Below, one piece after another: positions 19,171-27,600 of a DNA stretch of 64,000 bases. Positions within the stretch are counted from its first letter, which is position 1; the number at the start of each line of letters is the position of its first letter. The stretch comes from Aurantiochytrium sp. KH105. Its lineage: Eukaryota; Sar; Bigyra; Thraustochytrida; Thraustochytriidae. The stretch is taken from the NCBI GenBank assembly GCA_003116975.1, contig BGKB01000133.1, positions 62,001 to 126,000 on the forward strand, in the 5' to 3' direction. Below the pieces are notes generated by a model, which was not told where the DNA came from, ran no database searches, and saw only the letters and a program-made list of their open reading frames with translations. The translations under genes and the position numbers were made by a program.

Positions 19171-19988
19171 GTTGTCAACAGTCAGTGCAGCGCTGGCGGC
19201 GCCGGCCCCGCTCCAAGACCGTGTCTCTGCGGAGATTCGGGTTTGCCCGGCCGGGCTCCGGCGTGAACTTTGCTTCCGTCCCTCGCTCGGCCACGGCCAA
19301 AGCGTGTCACCCGGCCAAAGCGTGTCACCCGGCCAAAGCGTGTCACCCAAAGCGTGTCACCCAAAGCGTGTCACGCGGCGCTGCAGCTCGCGCTGGATTG
19401 AGCCTCGCGGACCTTCGGCGGTCCGTCGGCTACGCCGCGCACCTCGCGGGCGACTTCGGTGGGGCTTCTGCAGGCACGGCAGCGCGTGCTTCGCGCTGTC
19501 AAGCCGTTGAGGTGAGAGGCAACTAGGCCTGGGCATTCGTGACCGAAAGTCGTCTGCGGCGGCTGGCGAATGACGGTCGAAGTTATGTGTCGAGAGTATG
19601 ACGCACACCCCACCGGGGCCATGGACGAAAGCGATCGAAGCAAGAGACTGCTGAGCTGTCGGCTGTCGCTCTCCTCGCGAAGCATGGCTGCGCAATCGGC
19701 CAAGGCTGTCTTTTTTCGCGGGGAGGGTGGCCAGCTCGGCAGCTTGGAGGATCCTGAGGCGGGTAGGACGACGACGCTACAATACAGTCCCTGCGCACAA
19801 CCCGTTCCTACTTCTTTCACTTTTCTTTTTTCTTTCCTGAACAAAGTCGCCAAACTCTGGCTCGGCGTGAGAATAACGGACAGCTACGCAGCGCTACATC
19901 AAAGCTGGAAGGCAAGCGGTATGGCTTATCAACTTCTTATCGTATAGATTTATCTTTTGTCCGGGGTCCTTTCATCAGGGTTTAGCTC
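19171..19988. other. Upstream region of array copy 1 and 3' flank of copy 2
   Basis: Homologous to the regions at 23,859-24,662 and 28,524-29,110. Contains the GTGNCAC cluster at 19,294-19,376, the shared 20-mer at 19,533 and the 3' flank block from about 19,861. No gene is recognisable. Confidence 0.7.
19294..19376. promoter_or_regulatory. Five tandem CCAAAGCGTGTCAC elements upstream of array copy 1
   Basis: Three 18-bp units (CGGCCAAAGCGTGTCACC) and two shorter 14-bp units in direct repeat, 124-206 bases upstream of the copy 1 ATG. The core GTGTCAC fits a 7-bp palindrome GTG-N-CAC. Related sites occur at the same distance upstream of copy 2 (23,996; 24,028; 24,058). One degenerate site (CATGTCAC, near 28,664) precedes copy 3. 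Position and conservation suggest a transcription-factor site that has expanded at copy 1; this is inference. Confidence 0.5.
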
Positions 19989-22900
19989 TTAGGCTGTGAG
20001 ATGCGGAGACATGCACGGGAGCTTCGCAAAGGCAACGGCAAGACGCGCAGTGGGCTCGAAAAAGGCGTCCAATAAAACATTTTGCAGGTCCGCTGGACGA
20101 TGCACGTCAAACTCACTGTCATCATCAACTTCTTCATCACCGAATCGGATCAGCTTGGAATGAGGTCGCACACTCCGCCTTTCCGTGCCCGAAATCGTTC
20201 GGTGCGCTGCCAGCGCCGAAGCAGCAACGCTGTCGCTCGCCACCAGCACGACGGCGTAGATGTGTTTGGTAAGCTTTTCCTTTGCACCCTCGACCGTTGT
20301 GACGATATCGACTTGATAGTCTGCGAAGAGCTCGTCTTTGATGGCCGCACCAAGGCGAGCATCCTCATCGACCACCAAGATCCGTCGCAGGCTCGTTGCG
20401 ATCCAGTCAAAGCCGATCTCGTCACATTGAACCGCCTCGCCGGGATAGTACCCCTCCAGCTCTTCAAAAAGACGCTTGCGATTCGTCACAAAGTAAGGCT
20501 CCACTGTACGTGCGACAAAGTCCTGCTCCTGGAACGACATCTCAGATCTCTCCTCGCGCAGCTTTGCGAAGCCTATCCAGCTGAACGACAAGATCTTAAA
20601 CACGTGGTATGCCGGCACAGAATGGGCCGCGAAGCCGTCGAAAATGTGCGAGAACGCTTGCGTCCAATGGAAGACAGCTTTCGCGACGTCGCCCCGCCAG
20701 TACCAGCTTTGGCCGCGGCACTTTGAGGTGAGGTTCAGTCGCGGGTCGCAAGGGCCGTAAAGGTCGACCTGCACGCCTATGGCTCTCTCGAAGTCCTCCT
20801 CCACCACGGACGCTGGCTTGCCGCTCAGATCGCTCAACTTTGCTCGGTGGACGTACAAGGCCCCCAGGTCAGCCTGAAGTGCATTATCATGTTCCATTGA
20901 CTTGATTGCCGCGTCCAGCATCTTGGTCGCCTTTTCGATGTCTGCTGTCTTGTCACGAGTCGAGAAACTGGTGATCGTCATATGGCAGTTGACGAGCGTT
21001 CGGGCCAGAACGTACTGGGCTCGAGCACAGAGAGGGTCCCCACATGCTTCGAGAAGAGCAATGGCCGCATCGCAGCAGAGCTCTGCGCAGGCCACGGCCT
21101 GGTCGCCGCTGAACGAGTCGCAATACAGACGACCCATGGAAAAGAGCGCTCGGCCCAATACGTTTTCCAGATCGGCACAGCGCGCGCGCGAGGGTTTCGG
21201 AGTACCGTGCAGCTCGTTGCTGACCTTTTCGGAGATGCGCTCAAGCATGTTGATCCCTTCCGCGAGCCTCCCTTGGATAGTGAATGCCGGGGCGAGTGCG
21301 ACAAACGCATTCGTGGCGTCGACAACATCCAGGCTGCTTTCGATGAGATTCAACAGCGGCGTGGGGTTCCCGGGTCCTGTGTGCTGTCTGATGAGATCTT
21401 TGGCGGGCTTGAGAATGACTTCTATGATTGCCAAACGCGTCTTCAAGTCAATCTGCGCACTGTGCTTGTTTAAGACTTCTGGGCTCTTGTCTTGGCTTTG
21501 AAGCGCGTTGCGGAGCTCGTCGATTTCGGCCTGGCGGTCTCGACGGTCGTCTTCGGGTGCTTCGTCTTGTTTTGAGCGCATGACGTTGTTGCTGAACGCT
21601 TTTAGGTCATCACGAATGGCCTTTGGCATGACGGCACGCAGGGTCCGGCCTTCGTCGACAGCAACGGCGATTTCAGCGCGGCACGACTCGCGAGAGACCA
21701 CAGAAGGGTTCTTCCAGTCATCGATGACCATGGCGAAACTCTGTGTTGACCGAATGGCAACAAACGAGTCCACACGCGTACTTTCGTTCTGGCCTCTTGG
21801 CCTTGCGTTGCTCACGAGGTCGATCCACCAGTAGGCGCGAGGTTGCGAATCGTCGGCAAGACTGTCGATGACCGTCTGAAAGGGTCGCTTGGGGTGGTAG
21901 CAGACAAAGTGCGTCGCCTTGTCAAACCAGGTGCTCATGTCCTTCTCCGCCGAATCTTCAGCCAGCCCAAGCAGCTCGTCGCGCATTGCAGCACCACGCT
22001 CCGAGCCTAGAAAGCTCTCCAGGCCGGTAAAGCCTCCTTCTCCATCATCGATCTCGCGATCCATCTTTTCGGCAAGCAAGTCTGCTACTTGGAAGGCATC
22101 GACTCGGTCCGGTTCATCGAGTGTTTTGGAGGCAATGAAGCGGCCCAAGAGTTTGACGAACGTCGAGCTGACGCCTCGCACACGAGACTTAGCACGATGT
22201 TTGCTCTCGGGTGCGCTGAGGCCTATCAGCAGAGGCATCTGGAAAGGTAAAAGTGGCGATATTTGAGATTGCACAAACTCGAGAATGTAACGAAACGAGA
22301 GCATTGGCAGCCGAGCAAGGGTCGCGAGAGCACCTTGCACCATGTTCCCGTCGGTGCGACGCCTCGTGTTCGATTGTGACGAGGCCGCAGATCCAGATGA
22401 CGATGAACGCTTCTGGCCGGAGGTTTTCTTGTTTGCTTTTTTGCTGAGGTCACGCACCACACCATCAAGCCAGGCTTTAAGTTCCTCGGACGATTTCGCA
22501 ACAAAAGCCTCTGGAGATGTAAAGAGAATTGCAGCGGTCCATTTGGCAAAATATGCGAGGGGTAAGGGTTCTCTTGGAGGATTTGCTTGGGGCCGTCCAG
22601 GGCGTTGCCCGCAAAGTAGCCACCCAATACGACGAAGGAGCCATCCAACTGTCGCTCTTGTATCATTGAAGTCTACGAATGAAGAACGCAGATTGTTCAG
22701 CCCATGGACGTCTACATACTCGCTGAGAAGCTTGTTCATGAGGCCAAACTGATTTCCATCTTTGCGAAAGTCCTCATTCCCGGGAACGAGCGTTGTAACG
22801 GTCTGCACATTGCACCAGGCAATCCACTCAGTAATTTTATTATGCATTTCATGAGATTCATGTTGACTCCCAGAAAGCTCGACCAGGTGATCCACGACGC

Positions 22901-23858
22901 GCTGAGAGAACATGTACATGTTTCCATTCCTCCCGAGATTTTGCAGATCACGGTTTTCGATACGCCTCCGGGCGTTGGACCATATCGTGCTCATCTGCTG
23001 GGCTGTAGAGTTGGTGTTGGTGACCAGCCTTTTCAGAAAGTTGTGCAAGTCTGTGATATCGGACTGGTTGTACCCACCCCAATTTTCGAGATAATCAAAG
23101 TCAGAAGGTGGACCGCCAATCTCGAGCGCCTTCTCAATAGGCTGTCGAATCTTGTTGAGATCCACGAAGTGACTTTTGCATAGTTTGACCTTGTTCAATT
23201 CTTTCTTAGTCATACTTCGCGGAGCGACAATGCACGTCCTGATGTTCGCGAGATTATCTCGATATTCATCCAACGCGCCATCCCTTAAGCTATCTCGGAA
23301 AAATAATCCGGGATGGTCTTCGACGTGACCATTTCTATTTTCATCGGCTTGGGCTGCCCCCCAATCCTGTCGTGCATTTTCAACAGACCTTAGCTCTTCA
23401 TTGATAGTAGCCTTCAGAGACTCTTCCTTCGTGGGTTCGGACCCATTGTCTGCGTGAAGGGCACCGCTGCCAGCGTCACCTCCTGCGGTGGCGTTGTTAG
23501 ACTCGGTCAGCGGATGAACGTCATCGCCCCCATCTCTTTGGTCTATGGATTCACTTTCACGCGAATCCGAGATAGGATGAGCTCCGAGGTCTTTGTAATC
23601 AGCAGCCTGCGGAAGATCGTTGCCTCCATCAGGAGCAGCAGCAAAATCTCGGACCTCTTGATTTGCTTCAATCACATGCTGGTCATCTCCATCATGCAAT
23701 CCCGCACCATGCTGCTGAGCCACCTGATTGCCGTGAATAGACACGGCGTTTGCTGTATCGTCGGTGGTGTTGTTCTCAGTGGTCACACCGCGAGCAAGTC
23801 TCTCCTCGTCTCCGGCACCTTCGCCACCGCGCAAGTTCTCCATGGCTTCTTCGTCCAT
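19989..23858 (-). CDS. TIR-like / TPR-like / pseudo-receiver signalling protein, copy 2
   Basis: 1289 residues, single exon. Residues 1-145 are acidic and disordered. About 150-465 is a helical N-terminal domain of unknown fold. A basic Ser-rich linker (475-505, QKRSSSSGS, possible NLS) is followed by a hydrophobic, helix-prone insert at 506-548. The TIR-like domain is at about 640-750: ATHFVCYHP at 648-656, YWWIDLVSN at 676-684, VIDDW, and SRESCRAEIAVAV with Glu729 at the position of the catalytic Glu of TIR NADases. The TPR-like region is at about 800-1100. The receiver-like domain is at 1158-1270: Asp1164/Glu1165/Asp1166 form an acidic pocket, but the phospho-site aligns with Ala1207 (VVLVASDS) and the usual Lys with Arg (HRPADL). 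The start MDEEAMENLRGG aligns with copy 1; an internal ATG five codons later is an alternative. Confidence 0.78.
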   Translation of the reverse strand: MDEEAMENLRGGEGAGDEERLARGVTTENNTTDDTANAVSIHGNQVAQQHGAGLHDGDDQHVIEANQEVRDFAAAPDGGNDLPQAADYKDLGAHPISDSRESESIDQRDGGDDVHPLTESNNATAGGDAGSGALHADNGSEPTKEESLKATINEELRSVENARQDWGAAQADENRNGHVEDHPGLFFRDSLRDGALDEYRDNLANIRTCIVAPRSMTKKELNKVKLCKSHFVDLNKIRQPIEKALEIGGPPSDFDYLENWGGYNQSDITDLHNFLKRLVTNTNSTAQQMSTIWSNARRRIENRDLQNLGRNGNMYMFSQRVVDHLVELSGSQHESHEMHNKITEWIAWCNVQTVTTLVPGNEDFRKDGNQFGLMNKLLSEYVDVHGLNNLRSSFVDFNDTRATVGWLLRRIGWLLCGQRPGRPQANPPREPLPLAYFAKWTAAILFTSPEAFVAKSSEELKAWLDGVVRDLSKKANKKTSGQKRSSSSGSAASSQSNTRRRTDGNMVQGALATLARLPMLSFRYILEFVQSQISPLLPFQMPLLIGLSAPESKHRAKSRVRGVSSTFVKLLGRFIASKTLDEPDRVDAFQVADLLAEKMDREIDDGEGGFTGLESFLGSERGAAMRDELLGLAEDSAEKDMSTWFDKATHFVCYHPKRPFQTVIDSLADDSQPRAYWWIDLVSNARPRGQNESTRVDSFVAIRSTQSFAMVIDDWKNPSVVSRESCRAEIAVAVDEGRTLRAVMPKAIRDDLKAFSNNVMRSKQDEAPEDDRRDRQAEIDELRNALQSQDKSPEVLNKHSAQIDLKTRLAIIEVILKPAKDLIRQHTGPGNPTPLLNLIESSLDVVDATNAFVALAPAFTIQGRLAEGINMLERISEKVSNELHGTPKPSRARCADLENVLGRALFSMGRLYCDSFSGDQAVACAELCCDAAIALLEACGDPLCARAQYVLARTLVNCHMTITSFSTRDKTADIEKATKMLDAAIKSMEHDNALQADLGALYVHRAKLSDLSGKPASVVEEDFERAIGVQVDLYGPCDPRLNLTSKCRGQSWYWRGDVAKAVFHWTQAFSHIFDGFAAHSVPAYHVFKILSFSWIGFAKLREERSEMSFQEQDFVARTVEPYFVTNRKRLFEELEGYYPGEAVQCDEIGFDWIATSLRRILVVDEDARLGAAIKDELFADYQVDIVTTVEGAKEKLTKHIYAVVLVASDSVAASALAAHRTISGTERRSVRPHSKLIRFGDEEVDDDSEFDVHRPADLQNVLLDAFFEPTARLAVAFAKLPCMSPHLTA

Positions 23859-24662
23859 ATTGGCAACAGCCAGAACAGGGCTGGTGTCAACGACTCCGCT
23901 CTAACCAAGTCCTTCTCCTTGCGGAGATTCGGGTTTGCTCGCCCGGACTTCCCCGTGAGGATTGCTTCCGTCCGTGGCGCAGCGATGCCCAAAATCGTGA
24001 CACCGAGCAACACCCGAAGGCGAAAAACGTGACACAGCCGCTTCTGCGGCCAAAAAACGTGTCACTGCTTCTGCTGCCAGTCTTCCTCACGTGCGTGCGC
24101 TGCCGTTCTCCGCGGAAGGCATCGCGCACCTCGCGGGTCGCTTCGCTTTATATCAGGGTCGGCAGGCATGGCAGAGCGCGCCTCGCGCCGTCGAGTTGTT
24201 CGCGATGAATGATTGCAGCCGTGATCTCGAGCAGCAGCAGCCAGCTCTACAGGCATTCGTGACCGAAAGTCGGGGGCGGAGGAAGGTACACACCCGACCC
24301 GGGCGAAATGCCAGTCTAAGAAAGAGGCCGAAGCAAGATCGCTGGGTTTGGCGAAGCATGACTGCGCCGCCGGGCAAGGCCGTCGCAAAGCAGGCAGCGT
24401 CCTTGGTGAGGAGAACAGCCGCCGGCAGCTGGGCAACTTCGCCCCGCTTGACGACAACGCTTCAGCACAGCCCCCACGCCTGCTTCTTTCCCTTTTCTTT
24501 TCTCTTTCCTGAAAAAAGTCGCCAAACTCTGGCTCGGCCTGAGAACGACGGACAGCTACGCAGCGCTACATCAAAGCTGGCAGGCAAGCGGTATTGCTTA
24601 TCAACTTCTTATCGTATAGATTTATCATTTGTCCGGGGTCCTTTCAGGGTTTAGCTCTTACC
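23859..24662. other. Upstream region of array copy 2 and 3' flank of copy 3
   Basis: About 0.8 kb, homologous to the two other inter-unit regions. Three CGTG(A/T)CAC sites lie 138-207 bases upstream of the copy 2 ATG. The 3' flank of copy 3 starts near 24,537. No gene is recognisable. Confidence 0.7.
23996..24065. promoter_or_regulatory. GTGNCAC sites upstream of array copy 2
   Basis: CGTGACAC at 23,996 and 24,028 and CGTGTCAC at 24,058. They occupy the same distance window from the ATG as the expanded cluster of copy 1. The third retains the GGCCAAA prefix seen there. Confidence 0.45.
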
Positions 24663-27600
24663 TTAGGCTGCAAGGTGCAGAGACATGCGCGGGAGCTTCG
24701 CAAAGGCAACGGCAAGACGCGCAGTGGGCTCGAAAAAGGCGTCCAATAAAACACTTTGCAAGTCCGCGGGACGATGCACGTCAAACTCACCGTCATCATC
24801 AAGTTTTTCATCGCTGAATCGGATCAGCTTGGAATGAGGTCGCGCACTCGACCCTCCCGTGCCCGAAATCGTTGGATGCGCTGCCAGCGCCGAAGCAGCA
24901 ACGCTGTCGCTCGCCACCAGCACGACGGCGTAGATGTGCTCGGCGAGCTTTTCCTTTGCACCCTCGACCGTTGTGACGATATCGACTTGATAGTCTGCGA
25001 AGAGCTCATCTTTGATGGCCTTGTCAAGGCGAACATCCTCTTCGACCACCAAGATCCGTCGCAGGCTCGTTGCGATCCAGTCAAAGCCGATCTCGTCACA
25101 TTGAACCGCCTCGCCGGGATAGTACCCCTCCAGCTCTTCAAAAAGACGCTTGCGATTCGTCACAAAGTAAGGCTCCACTGTACGTGCGACAAAGCCCTGC
25201 TCCTGGAACGACATCTCAGATCTCTCCTCGCGCAGCTTGGCGAAGCCTATCCAGCTGAACGACAAGATCTTGAACACGTGGTATGCCGGCACAGAATGGG
25301 CCGCGAAGCCGTCGAAAATGTGCGAGAACGCTTGCGTCCAATGGAAGACAGCTTTCGCGACGTCGCCCCGCCAGTACCAGCTTTGGCCGCGGCACTTTGA
25401 GGTGAGGTTCAGTCGCGGGTCGCAAGGGCCGTAAAGGTCGACCTGCACGCCTATGGCTCTCTCGAAGTCCTCCTCCACCACGGATGCTGGCTTGCCGCTC
25501 AGATCGCTCAACTTTGCTCGGTGGACATACAAGGCCCCCAGGTCAGCCTGGAGTGCTTCATCACGTTCCATTGTCGAAATTGCCGCGTCCAGCATCTTGG
25601 TCGCCTTTTCGATGTCTGCTGCCTTGTCTCGAGCCGAGAAACTGGTGATCGTCATATGGCAGTTGACGAGCGTACGGGCCAGAACGTACTGGGCTCGAGC
25701 ACAGAGAGGGTCCCCACATGCTTCAAGAATAGCAATGGCCGCATCGCAGCAGAGCTCTGCGCAGGCCACGGCCCTGTCGCCGCTAAATGTGTCGCAATAC
25801 AGACGACCCATGGAAAAAAGCGCTCGACCCAATACATTTTCCAGATCGGCACAGCGCGCGCGCGAGGGTTTCGGAGTACCGTGCAGCTCGTTGCTGACCT
25901 TTTCGACGATGCGCTCAAGCATGTTGATCCCTTCCACGAGCCTCCCTTGAATGGTGAATGCCGGGGCGAGTGCGACAAACGCATTCGTGGCGTCGACAAT
26001 GTCCAGGCTTCTTTCGATGAGATTCAACAGCGGCGTGGGGTTTCCGGGTCCTCTGTGCTGTCTGATGAGATCTTTGGCGGGCCCGAGAATGACTTCTACG
26101 ATTGCCAAACGCGTCTTCAAGTCGATCTGCGCACTGTAGTTGTTCGAGGCTTCTAGGCGCTTGCCTTGGCTTTGAAGCGCGTTGCTAAGCTTGTCGATTT
26201 CGGTCTGGCCGTCTCTACGGTCGTCCTCCGGTGCTTCGTATTGTTTTGAGCGCATGACGTTGTTGCTGAACGCTTCCAGGTCCTCACGAACGGCCTTTGG
26301 CATGACGGCACGCAAGATCCGGCCTTCATCAACAGCAACGGCGATTTCAGCGCGGCACGACTCGCGAGAGACCACAGAAGGATTCTGCCAGTCATCGATG
26401 ACCATGGCGAAACTCTGTGTTGACCGGATGGCATCAAACGCGTCCACACGCGTACTCTCGTTCTGGCCTCTTGGCCTTGCATTGCTCACGAGGTCGATCC
26501 ACCAGTAGGCGCGAGGTTGTGAATCGTCGGCCAGACTGTCGATGACCGTCTGAAAGGGCTGATCAGGGTGGTAGCAGACAAAGTGCGTTGCCTTGGCAAA
26601 CCAGGTGCTCATGTCCTTCTCCGCCGAATCTTCGGCCAGCCCAAGCAGCTCGTCGCGCATTGCAGCACCACGCTCCGAGCCTAGAAAGCTCTCCAGGCCG
26701 GTAAAGCCTCTTTCTCCATCATCGATCTCGCGGTCCATCTTTTCGGCAAGCAAGTCTGCTACTTGGAAGGCATCGACTCGGCCCGGTTCATCGAGTGTAC
26801 TGGAGGCAATGAAGCGACCCAGGAGTTTGGCGAACGTCGAGCTGACGCCTCGCACACGAGGCTTGGGATGATATTTGTCCTCAGCTGTGCTGGGCCCAAT
26901 CAGCAGAGGCACCTGGAAAGGTAAAAGTGGCGAAATTTGAGATTGCACAAACTCGAGAATGTAACGAAACGAGAGCATTGGCAGCCGAGCAAGGGTCGCG
27001 AGAGCACCTTGCAACATGGTCCCGTCGGTACGCTGTCTCTTGTTCGACTGTGACGAGGCCGCAGATCCAGATGACGATGAACGCTTTTGGCCGGAGGTTT
27101 TCTTGTTTGCTTTTTCGCTGAGGTCACGCACCACCTTCTTCAGCCAGGCTTCGAGTTTTTCAGGCTCTTTTGCAAGTAAGTCCTCTGGAGATATAAAGAG
27201 AATGGCAGCGGTCCATTTGGCAAAATGTGCGAGGGGTAAGGGTTCTCTTGGAGGATTTGTTTGGGGCCGCTCAGGGCGTTGCCCGCAAAGTAGCCACCCA
27301 ATACGGCGGAGGCGCCATCCAACTGTCGCTCTTGTATCATTGAAGTCTACGAATGAAGAACGCAGATTGGTCAGCCCACGGACGTCTACATACTCGCTGA
27401 GAAGCTTGTTCATGAGGCCAAACTGATTTCCATCTTTGCGAAAGTCCTCATTCCCGGGAACGAGCGTTGTAATGGTCTGCACATTGCACCAGGCAATCCA
27501 CTCAGTAATTTTATTATGCATTTCATGAGATTCATGTTGACTCCCAGAAAGCTCGACCAGGTGATCCACGACGCGCTGAGAGAACTTGTACATGTTTCCA

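Larger units (their letters stand above)
15621..19860 (-). repeat. Tandem array unit 1 (gene plus flanks)
   Basis: First of three direct repeats of about 4.2-4.7 kb. Each carries one large gene together with homologous 3' flank and upstream region. Shared non-coding landmarks are the GCTACGCAGCG 3' block, the promoter block around the ATG, and the exact 20-mer GCATTCGTGACCGAAAGTCG, here starting at 19,533. Confidence 0.85.
19861..24536 (-). repeat. Tandem array unit 2 (gene plus flanks)
   Basis: Second direct repeat unit, bounded by CTCGGC(G/C)TGAGAA..GCTACGCAGCG junction sequence at both ends. The shared 20-mer starts at 24,253. Confidence 0.85.

Noticed and set aside
19171-19350. N-terminal extension of array copy 1 through GDTLWP repeats
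   Set aside because: The repeats are the translated promoter minisatellite. Homologous upstream regions of copies 2 and 3 are non-coding, and the ATG at 19,170 aligns with theirs.
19294-19376. Possible CRISPR-like array at the GTGTCAC repeats
   Set aside because: Units are directly abutting without spacers and the host is a eukaryote; it is a short minisatellite.
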